64,000 nucleotides of DNA from Synechococcus sp. ATX 2A4 (GCF_024346375.1 NZ_JAGQCV010000012.1:1-64000); one strand, 5' to 3'. Counted from the stretch's first letter, positions 8,507 through 17,372 are shown. Made by a program: numbers and translations. The notes: generated by a model not told the origin, from the sequence alone.

Positions 8507-8535
8507 GGCGAGGGGCAGCGGGAGGCTGCTGCGGA

Positions 8536-8640
8536 TCAGCCGAGCAGCTTGAGGATCAGAGCCAGCAGGGCGGTGCTGAGCAGCCCGAGGGATGCCAGCA
8601 GTCTCACCAGGGGGCCGATCGACAGGGCCAGCGAGGACAT
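8536..8640 (-). CDS. Putative single-helix membrane peptide (34 aa)
   Basis: The frame from ATG 8640 to TGA 8536-8538 encodes one continuous hydrophobic helix that begins MSSLALSIGPLVRLLASLGL and ends ILKLLG. Size and composition resemble the tiny subunits of cyanobacterial photosynthetic complexes, but I could not match it to PsaM, PetL, PetM, PsbX or Psb30. It sits 29 nt upstream of hrpB on the same strand. It could also be a chance frame in GC-rich DNA. Confidence 0.35.
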   Translation of the reverse strand: MSSLALSIGPLVRLLASLGLLSTALLALILKLLG

Positions 8641-8790
8641 AAAGAAAAACGGAAGAAACCGATGCGTCCGTTCTAGCGCCCCTCTGGACCACAGGTGGTG
8701 GTCTTAGCCACGTTTCTTTGCCTGTTGATTCAATCGATGGCGCCGCCGCTTCATCCCCCAGCAGCCGCGCGCGTCACCGCTGGCCGCGCT

Positions 8791-9225
8791 TCAGCGCACG
8801 TGACGGGCCCCATCCACCGGGTGGTAGGCCTCGCCAGTGGTTTCTTCGTAGACAACCGCAGGCAGGCCGGTTTCGAACATCGTTTGCAGGGCTTCCTTCA
8901 GGTAAGGATTCCAGCCCCCTGTGGTGACCTTGCCGTGGCGCACGGTCCAGTCCCAGGTGCCCTGCAGATCGCGGGGAATCCTGCCCTCCCGATCGCGGCG
9001 GGCCACCAGATCCTGGGATTCCACCAGGCCCACCAGGATCGGGTCTTTGCCGTAGGAGGGCGTGAGGCTCAGTTCCAGGCGAATCGGATCCTCCTTGGTG
9101 AGCTGGAGGCGAAACCGGGGCGGAAGTTTAAGGCTGCGCAGAACGGCCGCCACGATTCGAGTTCTTTGATCCAACTGTCGGCCTCCGCCGTGATTCGGTT
9201 CTACGTTCTGGTTGTACCAGCCCAT
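8791..9225 (-). CDS. Hypothetical protein (144 aa)
   Basis: I do not recognise the family. The start MGWYNQNVEPNHGGG is followed by a region predicted as mostly beta (FRLQLTKEDPIRLELSLT), then a Trp-rich part (LQGTWDWTVRHGKVTTGGWN) and YLKEALQTMFETGLPAVVYEE. There is no signal peptide, membrane helix or Cys motif. Regular codon use and balanced composition support a real cytoplasmic protein. About 150 bp separate it from the 34-aa frame on one side, and 111 bp from the DUF2973-like gene. Confidence 0.6.
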   Translation of the reverse strand: MGWYNQNVEPNHGGGRQLDQRTRIVAAVLRSLKLPPRFRLQLTKEDPIRLELSLTPSYGKDPILVGLVESQDLVARRDREGRIPRDLQGTWDWTVRHGKVTTGGWNPYLKEALQTMFETGLPAVVYEETTGEAYHPVDGARHVR

Positions 9226-9324
9226 GGGACCGGAGCAGGCTGATCCGGTGGGCTTGTGGTCAAGCCAAGGCCTGTAACAAGGCCCAGACCACGGGCCTGA
9301 AGAGGCAGTGCTGCAGCTCGATAG

Positions 9325-9343
9325 GCCCTAGGCCGCCTAGGGC
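9325..9343 (-). terminator. Hairpin at the stop codon of the DUF2973-like gene
   Basis: A perfect 8-bp inverted repeat, GCCCTAGG-CCG-CCTAGGGC, overlaps the TAG stop of the minus-strand gene. No T tract follows, so it is only a possible transcript end or 3-prime stabilising hairpin. Confidence 0.35.
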
Positions 9344-9639
9344 GATTCAGGGGGAAGAACCGTTTCCTCCGCGTCGTCACTGAAGCGCACCGTCAGCAGA
9401 TCCTCCTGGGTGAGGCTGCCGTCGGCGTCGAGCAGCTCCGGGTGAATGGTGAGACGGCCCGTGCGATCGGTGTTCACCGACGGCGCGGAGGCCGGGGCGA
9501 AGGGCGTGGGAAAAGGGAGATCGTTGGGGCGGGAAACCGCCGTGAACCCCTTGGCCATCACCCGAAACGCCTGCCACAACAGACCAAGCAGGCAGGCGGC
9601 GTAGAGCAGCGGGAAGAGGCGGGCGAGGAAGGGGTCCAT
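9337..9639 (-). CDS. DUF2973-like protein (100 aa)
   Basis: The likely start is the ATG at 9639 (MDPFLARLFPLLYAACLLGL), giving an N-terminal hydrophobic helix (about residues 8-24). A Pro/Ala linker follows, and then the motif GRLTIHPELLDADGSLTQEDLLTVRFSDD. The helix plus a HPELLD..G.L..E.LL.V.F tail is what I know of the cyanobacterial DUF2973 family. Function unknown. The open frame extends 78 codons upstream, but that part is not family-like. Confidence 0.65.
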   Translation of the reverse strand: MDPFLARLFPLLYAACLLGLLWQAFRVMAKGFTAVSRPNDLPFPTPFAPASAPSVNTDRTGRLTIHPELLDADGSLTQEDLLTVRFSDDAEETVLPPESP

Positions 9640-9954
9640 CGGGGACGGGCAAGCTGCCGTGGCCGTTGAAGGCCATGGCCCATCATCGCCTGCTTGAAGA
9701 CCCGGGAGCGATGCTCCAAGCCCAGAGGGTGCTGCAGGCAGCGCCGAAAGAAAGAACAACCAGCAAAATTGTGCTCGTGTCCATGTTCGTTCATAAAAGT
9801 TCGTTAACTCTAGGAGTGCTTTGGGGCCTGTGTCGAAATCCCCCCTCACCCGCGCTGTGCCGCACTTCGTCACACCTTTGCTGCCGCAGCCATTCCTGAA
9901 CTCCTGGCAGCACCGTTACGGTCGGAATCACGCCCCGCTGTTGTCCTGATCGCC
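9640..9954. promoter_or_regulatory. Divergent intergenic region upstream of htrA
   Basis: This 315-bp region separates the minus-strand DUF2973-like gene from the protease gene. It must carry both promoters. An exact direct repeat, GTTCGTT at 9785-9791 and again at 9799-9805, lies in an AT-rich patch and is the only regulatory-looking element I see. No confident -10/-35 pair is visible. Confidence 0.35.
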
Positions 9955-11100
9955 ATGACCATGAGACGTTTGCCGCTCCGCCAGCTTCCTTATCTCCTCC
10001 CTCTTGCGGTTCTGCTGGCCTCCCCGGTGCTCACCCGACCAGCTCCCGCGCCGGCCCAGGCTCAGCCAGGTAGTGCGCCGGGGCTCTCCAGACAGTCGTT
10101 TGTGACGGCCGCCGTCCGCAGCGCCGGGCCGGCTGTTGTGACGATTGACACCGAGCGCACGGTGGTGAGCGGCGGCGGTACAGGATTGCCGCGCGGCTTG
10201 ATGGCGGATCCGTTTTTCCGCCAGTTCTTTAACGTGCCGCAGGCACAGCAGCCGTCCCAACGGACCGAGCGGGGCCAGGGCAGCGGGGTGATCTTTCAGT
10301 CCGATGGCCTGCTGCTGACCAACGCCCACGTGGTGGAGAACAGCGATCGGGTGTATGTGGGCCTCAAAGATGGGCGCCGGGTGGAGGGGAAAGTGGTGGG
10401 GCTTGACAGGCTTACCGATCTCGCCCTCGTGCGGTTGCTGAGCCCAGGGCCATGGCCGGTGGCCAGGCTCGGGAATTCCGATGCGCTTCAAGTGGGCGAC
10501 TGGGCGATTGCGGTGGGCAATCCCTTCGGCCTCGACAACACCGTGACCATGGGGATCATCAGCAACCTCAACCGCAACGTCAGCAAGCTGGGCATCACCG
10601 ACAAGCGACTGGATCTGATTCAGACAGACGCAGCCATCAACCCCGGCAATTCCGGAGGGCCCTTGCTCAATGCCGATGGTGAAGTGGTGGGGATCAACAC
10701 CTTGGTGCGCTCCGGCCCCGGCGCTGGCCTCGGTTTTGCGATTCCGATCAACCGGGCCCGCAGCATCGCCAATCAGTTGCTGGCCACCGGCCGGGTCGAA
10801 CATCCGATGATTGGCGTCGGCCTCGATAACGTGCCCGGCACCAATCCAGGCACGGCCCCACGTGGCGCCCTGGTGCGCTCGGTGCTGCCGGGCAGCCCTG
10901 CGGCGGCAGCGGGTCTGCGGCCGGGCGATGTGATTGTGGCGGTGGAGGGGCGCCCGCTTCCCGGGCCCTCCCAGATGATCGCCGCCGTGGAAAACAATGG
11001 TGTGGGCCGGCCGATGGCGGTGCGCATCCAGCGCGACGGCGCCGACATCAATGTTCAGATCACGCCGACGGCGATGGTGGGTCAGGGCCAGCGCCGTTGA
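9955..11100 (+). CDS. Secreted HtrA/DegQ-type serine protease
   Basis: The 381-aa protein starts with a signal peptide (Arg-rich start, helix [16 protein letters not shown], about residues 11-26). The trypsin-like domain has the full triad: His125 (TNAHVV), Asp155 (LTDLALV) and Ser233 (GNSGGPL). One PDZ domain follows (about 285-375, [20 protein letters not shown]). One PDZ and this length match cyanobacterial HhoA/HhoB/HtrA, which handle misfolded proteins in the periplasm or thylakoid lumen; which of the three it is cannot be told here. It is monocistronic. Confidence 0.92.
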   Translation: MTMRRLPLRQLPYLLPLAVLLASPVLTRPAPAPAQAQPGSAPGLSRQSFVTAAVRSAGPAVVTIDTERTVVSGGGTGLPRGLMADPFFRQFFNVPQAQQPSQRTERGQGSGVIFQSDGLLLTNAHVVENSDRVYVGLKDGRRVEGKVVGLDRLTDLALVRLLSPGPWPVARLGNSDALQVGDWAIAVGNPFGLDNTVTMGIISNLNRNVSKLGITDKRLDLIQTDAAINPGNSGGPLLNADGEVVGINTLVRSGPGAGLGFAIPINRARSIANQLLATGRVEHPMIGVGLDNVPGTNPGTAPRGALVRSVLPGSPAAAAGLRPGDVIVAVEGRPLPGPSQMIAAVENNGVGRPMAVRIQRDGADINVQITPTAMVGQGQRR

Positions 11101-11265
11101 ACAGGAGGCGCAGCTGACTCCAGTGGCGGGATCGCCCGTCCCGTGGCAAGCCCCATAAAGAAGCCCTCGGGCTTTCACTGCCAAGGGCTTTGGAGTTGGT
11201 GTGTCGGTTGTGCAGCGGGTTGCTCACCGCTGAACAACCGGAGGGGGGCAGGGCAACAGCCAGAT

Positions 11266-11538
11266 TCAGAGCACATCCGGGCCGGCGACGGAAAACTCCT
11301 GCTTGACCGGGAGCTTGCCGGCCTCAGTGCCCCCTGCAGAGCCACCGAGGCGACTCGGCGGACTGCCGAGTTGCTGGCGCATCATCCACTCGGTGGCGGC
11401 CCGCTGGGTTTGCCAGGCCTGAAGCAACTGTTTGGCCAGACCGCGCAGGGATTGGGCGTCTCCGGTGGAATCGATGACGCGGGTCATGCGCTCCAACTCG
11501 AATTTCTGGCCAAGGGTGAGGGCGAGCGGTTCGGACAT
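11266..11538 (-). CDS. Small alpha-helical protein (90 aa)
   Basis: From the ATG at 11538 the protein begins MSEPLALTLGQKFELERMTR and continues with amphipathic helices (LRGLAKQLLQAWQTQRAATEWMMRQQ). The remaining third is Gly/Ser rich. An ATG three codons upstream (11547) is possible. The Leu-Thr-Leu-x-Gln-x-Phe-x-Leu start is reminiscent of NblA-type proteins, but the rest does not fit and I would not call it NblA. It looks like a short cyanobacterial regulatory or adaptor protein; role unknown. Confidence 0.6.
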   Translation of the reverse strand: MSEPLALTLGQKFELERMTRVIDSTGDAQSLRGLAKQLLQAWQTQRAATEWMMRQQLGSPPSRLGGSAGGTEAGKLPVKQEFSVAGPDVL

Positions 11539-11667
11539 TCCTGGCATCGCGACGGATCAATGAGCCGCCCCAATGCTACGAAGTGTTTCGAGGTCACGCG
11601 TATCGATCGCCACAGAGTTAGGGGGATCTTGTCAGGATCCGCCCATGTCGGGTCTCACCCGCTGGGC

Positions 11668-11868
11668 TCAGTGATGCATCCGCAGCTGCTCAACGCACTG
11701 GGTGATGCAGGCTCCGTCATCCAGTGAGCACGTGGTGATGCATTCGAAGTAAGACTCCACGGAGTCGCCGGCGGCATCTCGCCCGAGGGCGGCATCCATG
11801 ATGGTCATGCCGGTGTCAAGGGCATCGGGACCAAAGGAAGGTTGGGAAGACAGGCGGGGATCAATCAT
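11668..11868 (-). CDS. Small protein with a four-Cys C-terminus (66 aa)
   Basis: The protein begins MIDPRLSSQPSFGPDALDTG and ends with the motif ESYFECITTCSLDDGACITQ followed by CVEQLRMHH. The four cysteines are arranged C-x3-C-x6-C-x3-C, a coiled-coil-like spacing of the twin Cx3C type that could form disulfides or bind metal. There is no signal peptide. Twin Cx3C helical hairpins are known in small copper-handling and redox proteins of other groups, but homology is not claimed. Function unknown. Confidence 0.6.
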   Translation of the reverse strand: MIDPRLSSQPSFGPDALDTGMTIMDAALGRDAAGDSVESYFECITTCSLDDGACITQCVEQLRMHH

Positions 11869-12048
11869 TGGTCCTGCGGCAGGGGATACGGTCAGGATAT
11901 GCAGATCAATGGCAGGGGTCCAGAAAAATGAGTTTTCTCGCCTAAGCCTTCATGAAGTTTTTTGTGGTACCCCCTGCAGCATCCAGGCCCTGAGGCTTTT
12001 CTGCTGGTTCTGAGCCTGCAAATGCCCCGCGTGGCGGTCGTGACCTGC

Positions 12049-13809
12049 TCAGTTCTGGCGGGTCTTGCGGGAAGCCGCTTTGGCCTGTTGCTTGTCCTTG
12101 TTGGCGGCTGCTTTGGCGCGGCGGACCTGTTCCTCCAGCACCAGTTGCTCCGCTTCGGCTTCTTCGCGTTTTTTCTCCAGGTAGTAGGCGTAATCGCCCC
12201 GATAGAGCACCAGTTCACCGTCGCGCAGCTCCACGATGCGGTTGGCCACCTGGGCAATGAAGTAGCGATCGTGGGAAACGATCAGGGCTGCCCCGTCGTA
12301 TTGCTGCAGCGCCTGTTCCAGCATCTGCTTGGCGGGGATGTCGAGGTGGTTGGTGGGCTCGTCAAGGATCAGCAGGTTGCAGGGGGTGAGCAGCATCAAC
12401 GCCAGTGCCAGCCGCGCCTTCTCGCCGCCGCTGAGCTGCCCCACCTGTTTGAACACCGCGTCATTGCTGAAGCAGAAACTGCCCAGCAGGGAACGCACCT
12501 GGGTCTGGGTCCAGTCGGGCACAGCCTCGAACAGGGTGTCGATCACGGTTTTCTCCAGGTTCAGCGCTTCGGCCTGGTTCTGCTCGAAGTAGCCCGGCAC
12601 CACGTTGTGATCGCCCAGGCGAGCGGTGCCCTCGTCGACGGGCTCGAGGCCCATCACCAGGCGCAGCAAGGTGGACTTGCCGGCTCCATTGGGCCCGACA
12701 AAGGCAATCCGGTCGCCCCGTTCCACCTCCAGCCCCGCACCGAGGAACAGGATCCGCTCGCCGTAGCTGTGGCTCATCTCTTCGATCAGCGCCACCTGTC
12801 GGCCTGAGCGGGGCGCCGGCGGGAACTGGAAGCTGGGCCCGGACACCCCCTCCAGCGGCGCTTCAATCCTCTCCACCTTCTCCAGCAGCTTTTCGCGGCT
12901 CTTGGCCTGGGTGCTGCGGGTGGCGCTGGCGCGGAAACGGTCGATGTAGGCCTGCTGGCCCGCCAGTTCCTTCTGCTGGCGCTCGAAGGCGGCCTGGGTG
13001 GCTTCCCGTTCCAGCAGCTTCTGCTCAAGATGCTGGCTGTAGTTGCCCAGGTAGGTGCGGGAAATGCCGCGCTCGGTTTCGACGATCTGGTTGCAGATCC
13101 TGTCGAGGAAGGTGCGGTCGTGGCTGACCACCACGATCGGCACGGGCTGGGCCACCAGGTAGCCCTCCAGCCACTGGATCGTTTCCACATCCAGGTGGTT
13201 GGTGGGTTCGTCGAGCAGCAGCAGATCGGGATCCTGCAGCAGGATCTTGCCCAGCGCGATCCGCATCTGCCAACCGCCGGAATAGTCGCCCACCGGCAGG
13301 TCGGCGGATTCGGGGGTGAAGCCGATCGTGGGCAGGAGCTTGTCGATGCGGGCGTCGAGCTCGTAGCCGTGCAGGGCTTCGAAACGGCTGTGCAGCCGCC
13401 CGAGTTCGTGGATCAGATCATCGAGATGGTCGGGGTCGGCGCTGGCCTGCTCGCCCGCCATTTCATGCTCAACCCGGTGCTGGCGGATCAGCACTTCGGC
13501 GGCCTCCCCGAACGCCTGGAAGAGCTCCTCCCGCACGGTGCGGCCGGGATCCACATCGAATTCCTGCTTGAGGTACGCGATGCGGGGATTTCCCTGGCGC
13601 ACCACCTGGCCGCTGGTGGGCTCCTCAATCCCGGCGATCAGCCGCAGCTGGGTGGATTTGCCGGCACCGTTGACCCCCACCAGACCGATCCGGTCGCCGG
13701 GCTTCACTTCCCAGGTGACGTCGCGCAGCACTTCGCCGGTGGGGTAAAGCTTTGAGACGCGTTCCAGACGGAGCACAGCAGGGGAGGTATGGGTGTTGAT
13801 CCCCATCAT
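12049..13809 (-). CDS. ABC-F family ATPase (translation factor type)
   Basis: There are two nucleotide-binding domains and no membrane domain. NBD1 has Walker A GVNGAGKST, signature YSGGW and Walker B LLLLDEPTNHLD. NBD2 has GPNGAGKST, LSGGEK and LLILDEPTNHLD. The linker is Arg/Lys rich (FRASATRSTQAKSREKLLEKVE), as in ABC-F proteins that bind the ribosomal E site. A charged coiled-coil tail ends the 586-aa protein. The start is MMGINTHTS at 13809 or the next Met. The open frame continues to 13893 but would overlap the divergent gene. The exact ABC-F subgroup is not resolved. Confidence 0.9.
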   Translation of the reverse strand: MMGINTHTSPAVLRLERVSKLYPTGEVLRDVTWEVKPGDRIGLVGVNGAGKSTQLRLIAGIEEPTSGQVVRQGNPRIAYLKQEFDVDPGRTVREELFQAFGEAAEVLIRQHRVEHEMAGEQASADPDHLDDLIHELGRLHSRFEALHGYELDARIDKLLPTIGFTPESADLPVGDYSGGWQMRIALGKILLQDPDLLLLDEPTNHLDVETIQWLEGYLVAQPVPIVVVSHDRTFLDRICNQIVETERGISRTYLGNYSQHLEQKLLEREATQAAFERQQKELAGQQAYIDRFRASATRSTQAKSREKLLEKVERIEAPLEGVSGPSFQFPPAPRSGRQVALIEEMSHSYGERILFLGAGLEVERGDRIAFVGPNGAGKSTLLRLVMGLEPVDEGTARLGDHNVVPGYFEQNQAEALNLEKTVIDTLFEAVPDWTQTQVRSLLGSFCFSNDAVFKQVGQLSGGEKARLALALMLLTPCNLLILDEPTNHLDIPAKQMLEQALQQYDGAALIVSHDRYFIAQVANRIVELRDGELVLYRGDYAYYLEKKREEAEAEQLVLEEQVRRAKAAANKDKQQAKAASRKTRQN

Positions 13810-13891
13810 CACGCCTGCGCCCGCCTCGAACCGTATCGGCAGAGTGGGGGCTGGAGCAGGGCCCCGCGATGATGGCCCACCGGCTGGAGCC

Positions 13892-14110
13892 ATGGTGAAA
13901 CGACTGGAGCAAGTGGCGGCGTTGGTGGTGGCCGCCGGGTTGGCACTGGTGAGCTACTGGCTGTTCTTCAGCTGGTCGCAGGGTGGCCGCTCCGATCGTC
14001 TTGCTCCGCGCAGCCTCACGCCCACCCCGGAGGGAACGGCAGCGGAGCTGACGCGCCCGCAACCGCAAGCCCCGCGTTTGGAGCCGCCAGCGGCCACAAC
14101 GGAACCCTGA
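13892..14110 (+). CDS. Single-pass membrane protein with a Pro-rich tail (72 aa)
   Basis: The ATG at 13892 gives MVKRLEQVAALVVAAGLALV, one membrane helix (about 9-28), then a basic linker (SQGGRSDRLAPRSL) and a Pro/Thr/Glu-rich tail ending in TTEP. The frame stays open 33 codons upstream, where it would overlap the divergent ABC-F start. No family recognised; the topology suggests a short anchored protein with a disordered tail. Confidence 0.55.
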   Translation: MVKRLEQVAALVVAAGLALVSYWLFFSWSQGGRSDRLAPRSLTPTPEGTAAELTRPQPQAPRLEPPAATTEP

Positions 14111-14153
14111 GCGGGCGGAACTGCCGTTTTGATCAGGGCTCCGAATGCGTAGA

Positions 14154-14399
14154 TCAGAGTCCGCCGCGGGCCTTGACCAGCCATTGCCGCGTGCCTTCAT
14201 CAAGGCCGGCCAGATGCTCCTTGACCTGCTCGGCGCTGACCGGCAGATTCCATTGCTCGCCCAGCTCCACGATCCGCTGCAGGGTGCCCTTCGGATCTTG
14301 CAGGGCTTGCCGGAACAGCAACTGGGTCAGGTCGTGGTCTTGCTGGATCCGGGCGTACAGCTCGGCAACGGGTGATGGTGCGGCGCTGGAATCTGTCAT
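14154..14399 (-). CDS. Nif11-like small protein (81 aa)
   Basis: The sequence ELYARIQQDHDLTQLLFRQA followed by DPKGTLQRIVELGEQWNLPVSAEQVKEHLA has the spacing of the Nif11 domain: an early helix with D..L, then an iA.e.G..vs.ee core. Nif11 domains form the leaders of ribosomally made peptides in cyanobacteria but also occur as stand-alone proteins. Here the protein stops at ARGGL, so a Gly-Gly is present but no core peptide follows it. It lies 33 nt downstream of the glycosyltransferase gene on the same strand and is probably co-transcribed. The family call is tentative. Confidence 0.55.
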   Translation of the reverse strand: MTDSSAAPSPVAELYARIQQDHDLTQLLFRQALQDPKGTLQRIVELGEQWNLPVSAEQVKEHLAGLDEGTRQWLVKARGGL

Positions 14400-14432
14400 G
14401 GAAACGGATGGAAGCCGTTGACTGGTTCGACG

Positions 14433-16496
14433 TTATGGGTGGCTCGCGAGTGGGGCGAGCGATTGTGTGCTGTTGATGGACTTCGGCACCAGGCTGCGGC
14501 GGAAGGGGCGAGCCTCCCGTGGGGCCCGCAGCAGCTGGGAGAACAGCACGATCAGGGCCTTCCATTCCGGCGGCGCCTGACGCTGGGGCCAGCTGCCCGG
14601 GGTGCAGTACAGGAACCGAATGAGCGCATTGTGGCTGTCCCAGCCGAGCGTCTCCCACGTCAATGCCACACGCCGTCCCCGGTGGGCCAGGCAGCTGGCG
14701 TGCAGCGCGTCGGGCAGGCCCGGAAGTTGCAGGGTGGCCTGGCTGAACGGCGAGAGGTCGGCGGTGAGGTGGCCTTCCACACCCCGCTCGCTGATGGCGT
14801 CGATCTGGAGGGTGCAGGTGATCCCCTCCGCCCGCAGCTGGGCGGGCAGGCTGAGCGCCAGCCAGGGGGTGGGATCCAGGCAAGGGGGATCAATGCAGCT
14901 GCGCAATGCCACCAGCAGGGCGAAGGTATTGAGGCCGCCCCAGAACAGCCCCACCCAGTGGGTGGTGGGAGCGAGCGGACCTGCCTGCAGGTGCAGGAGC
15001 ACGGCGCCCAGATTGATGAGGTTGACCACCAGCAGCACGAACAGGGGCAGTAGCAACGACAAGGCGCCTCCGCCGTGCTCGCGGAGGCGGTGCTTGGGGG
15101 TGATCGTGAAGCCGCCGCCCGGCAACACCAGGCTGCGCAGCACGGTGATCGCCAGTGGCACCGCCAGCAGCCAGCTCATCAGCTCCGGCAGCAGGGCATG
15201 CCGGGAGCCCCTGGTGAGCCAGCCCACCAAGGCCAGCTGGCTGCAAAGCACAGGCAGGGCGTAGACGAGGAACTCCTCAAGCGTCATGCGGATCGGCAGG
15301 ATGCCGAGCAGGCCCACGCAGAGCGGCATCAGCAGCAGGATCAGTCGGGGCAGGTTGTTGAACCAGTGCAACAGCCCCTCGCTGTAGGAGAAGCGCTGCT
15401 GCGCCGTGAGCCCCCGCAGCCGCAGAGGATTGGCGTGCAGGCGCAAGGTCTGCAAGGTGCCGGTGCACCAGCGCAAGCGCTGCTGGACGAAATCCGCCAT
15501 CGTTTCGGCGGCCAGACCGGCGCTGAGCTTTTCTGGCAGATAGACGAGGCGATGGCCGCGCGCGCTGAGCTCCAGGCCGGCCACGAAATCCTCCGAGAGT
15601 GCAGCAGGGTTGAAACCACCGACGGCCGCCAGGGCCGCGCGCCGCACCACAAACGAGGTTCCGGCACAGACGACGGCGCCGTTGCCATCTCGCACCGGCT
15701 GGATCCAGCGATAGAAACTCTCTTCATCGGGCAGCAGCCAGCGCTCCATCGCCAGGTTGCGCATCATCGGGTCGGCGTTGATGAAGGTCTGGGGGGTCTG
15801 CACCAGCGCCACATCCGCATCCAGAAAGAAGCCGAGCGTCCGCTCGAGAAAGTGGGTCTGCGGGATGAAGTCGGCGTCGAACACCACCACCAGCTCTGCG
15901 TGGCTGTGGCTGAGCCCGAAATTGAGGTTGCCCGCTTTGGCGCCGTGGCGATCCAGGCGGCTGAGGTAGGTGCAGCCAAGCTGATTGGAGAGCTCTTCCA
16001 CCTCAGCGCGGCCGCTGTCATCAAGCACGAACACCCGCTTGTGGGGGTAGCGCATCGCCGTGACGCCGACCAGACAGCGCCGCAGCACCGCCAATGGCTC
16101 GCCGCAGGTGGGGATCAGCACATCCACCGGGGGCTGCCAGGTGCCTTCGCGGAAACAGGCTTCGAGCCGGTCGGCCTGCCGCTCCCGTGGCGGAATCGGC
16201 CGCCAGCTCAGCAGGATCTGGATCATGCCGGTGCCCAGCAGGAAGGCCTCGCAGCCCAGCAACACCAGGGAGAGGGTGAGAGCCAGCGCCGACGACGTGT
16301 TGAGGCTGAAGCCCACCCGCCACACCAGATAACGCAGCACCAGAACCAGCAGTAGGGCCGCCGCCAGCCGGCGCGCCGCTAAAGGGCGCAGCACTTCAGG
16401 CCGGTGCGTGAGCCAGCGGGCCGCGGCCAGCACCAGGAGCACCGGCAGCAGGGCAGTGGCCAGAGAGGCCGATGGAATCAGTGGGAAGGCGTTCAC
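14433..16496 (-). CDS. Cellulose-synthase-like family 2 glycosyltransferase (687 aa)
   Basis: This is a processive GT2 enzyme of the BcsA type. Membrane helices flank a cytoplasmic catalytic domain with Asp159/160 (VFVLDDSG), DAD at 207-209, the catalytic-base motif SED at 301-303 and QQRLRW at 338-343. A gating-loop-like motif GFTITPK follows in the C-terminal membrane part. The last 130 residues may be a degenerate PilZ-like domain. BcsA enzymes polymerise UDP-glucose and export the chain through their own channel. No bcsB, bcsC or bcsZ gene lies nearby, so the polymer and export route are unknown. A Nif11-like gene follows. Confidence 0.85.
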   Translation of the reverse strand: MNAFPLIPSASLATALLPVLLVLAAARWLTHRPEVLRPLAARRLAAALLLVLVLRYLVWRVGFSLNTSSALALTLSLVLLGCEAFLLGTGMIQILLSWRPIPPRERQADRLEACFREGTWQPPVDVLIPTCGEPLAVLRRCLVGVTAMRYPHKRVFVLDDSGRAEVEELSNQLGCTYLSRLDRHGAKAGNLNFGLSHSHAELVVVFDADFIPQTHFLERTLGFFLDADVALVQTPQTFINADPMMRNLAMERWLLPDEESFYRWIQPVRDGNGAVVCAGTSFVVRRAALAAVGGFNPAALSEDFVAGLELSARGHRLVYLPEKLSAGLAAETMADFVQQRLRWCTGTLQTLRLHANPLRLRGLTAQQRFSYSEGLLHWFNNLPRLILLLMPLCVGLLGILPIRMTLEEFLVYALPVLCSQLALVGWLTRGSRHALLPELMSWLLAVPLAITVLRSLVLPGGGFTITPKHRLREHGGGALSLLLPLFVLLVVNLINLGAVLLHLQAGPLAPTTHWVGLFWGGLNTFALLVALRSCIDPPCLDPTPWLALSLPAQLRAEGITCTLQIDAISERGVEGHLTADLSPFSQATLQLPGLPDALHASCLAHRGRRVALTWETLGWDSHNALIRFLYCTPGSWPQRQAPPEWKALIVLFSQLLRAPREARPFRRSLVPKSINSTQSLAPLASHP

Positions 16497-16881
16497 GACG
16501 TGTTCGGCGTTCCCTCAATACCACCCAAATACCTTGTCGGATGTCTTTAAGCGCCGTGGCAGCGGCTTGGCGAGGCTGTGACAGGGTGCGTCTGCGAACT
16601 GCGCGTGGCCTGAGAACTGAGTTGGCTTCGGCGACGCCCAGGCTTCGGTGGAGATATTTTCCGATGGGCTCGCCTGCGCATGGTGCTGTCCTCTGAACAA
16701 GCTGCCTGCCGATGAAGCTGCCTTGCGGGGCGGGTTGAGGCCAGGGTCGAGGTGGCCGAGCTGACCGAGCTGACAATGCCTGCAGTTGTGGCAGTTAGAG
16801 AGAGACAGTCTTCTGATTGTCTCGATTTACGCTCAGACTGCTTGCAGAGCGGCGCGAAGGCGCAGGGCTCGGCGGTTCGCT
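16497..16881. other. Intergenic region without recognised genes
   Basis: This 385-bp stretch lies upstream of the glycosyltransferase and downstream of the 141-aa hypothetical gene, both on the minus strand. Short frames exist but none has a plausible start or composition. It presumably carries the glycosyltransferase promoter. I see no hairpin with a T tract and no repeat. Confidence 0.5.
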
Positions 16882-17307
16882 TCAGGCCGCGCACGGCGAG
16901 TCGAGATCCTCCTGTTCGGAGGCGGAGGCGTCCTCCATGGTGCGGGCATCGAGGCAGAGCACCTTGCGCAGCTGGGCGTAGTTGGAGGCCTGGGACTTGT
17001 GCCCCTCCTGGGCTGCGGCGAACTCGGCGCGCTGCAGGACGTGGTGCAGATGGGTGAGTAGATAGGTGCTGATCACAGCGGACACAAGCACGTCACTTTT
17101 CTCGGCGCCGCCGCCCATGCCTCCAGCCTGGGCCGAGGGCTTGCGGGCGGCGCGCCTGGAGGGTTTCGAAGCTGCCGCCGGGCTGGCCTTGGTGTCGCTG
17201 GGAGTGGCGGGCCCATCAGTGGCCCTGGTCCCGTCCCTGGTTACAGATTTGGTCATGGCTTTGGTCATGGCGTTGGGAGTGGCGCATGCGCAGAGCTCCT
17301 CAAGCAT
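16882..17307 (-). CDS. Hypothetical protein with an Ala/Lys-rich N-terminus (141 aa)
   Basis: The first 65 residues are low complexity, with repeated short units (NAMTKAMTKSVTRDGTRA) and many Ala, Pro, Lys and Ser, histone-H1-like. The C-terminal half looks folded: DVLVSAVISTYLLTHLHHVL then QASNYAQLRKVLCLDARTM. I do not recognise it. The frame overlaps the extended upstream frame of the divergent ribbon-helix-helix gene by about 20 nt, but not that gene if it starts at its GTG. The true start may lie inside the low-complexity part. Confidence 0.5.
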   Translation of the reverse strand: MLEELCACATPNAMTKAMTKSVTRDGTRATDGPATPSDTKASPAAASKPSRRAARKPSAQAGGMGGGAEKSDVLVSAVISTYLLTHLHHVLQRAEFAAAQEGHKSQASNYAQLRKVLCLDARTMEDASASEQEDLDSPCAA

Positions 17308-17335
17308 ACGGCTGGATACTATCCCTGCGCACCTC

Positions 17336-17353
17336 TGTACACTCGTGTGTGCA
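17336..17353. promoter_or_regulatory. Candidate operator upstream of the ribbon-helix-helix gene
   Basis: The sequence TGTACAC-TC-GTGTGTGCA is an imperfect inverted repeat (TGTACAC against TGCACAC, six of seven) located 20 nt before the preferred GTG start. Ribbon-helix-helix proteins usually repress their own promoter by binding short palindromes, so this is a plausible autoregulatory site. A TACTAT hexamer just upstream could be a -10 element. All of this is inference. Confidence 0.3.
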
Positions 17354-17372
17354 GGAAGCGCACCGTGGGTCC

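Noticed and set aside
11160-11176. Hairpin-like AAGCCC-TC-GGGCTT after the protease gene
   Set aside because: The loop is only 2 nt and no T tract follows, so it was not listed as a terminator despite its position.
11266-11538. NblA (phycobilisome degradation protein)
   Set aside because: The opening LTLGQKFEL is similar in flavour to NblA, but length, the WMMRQQ helix and the Gly-rich tail do not fit.
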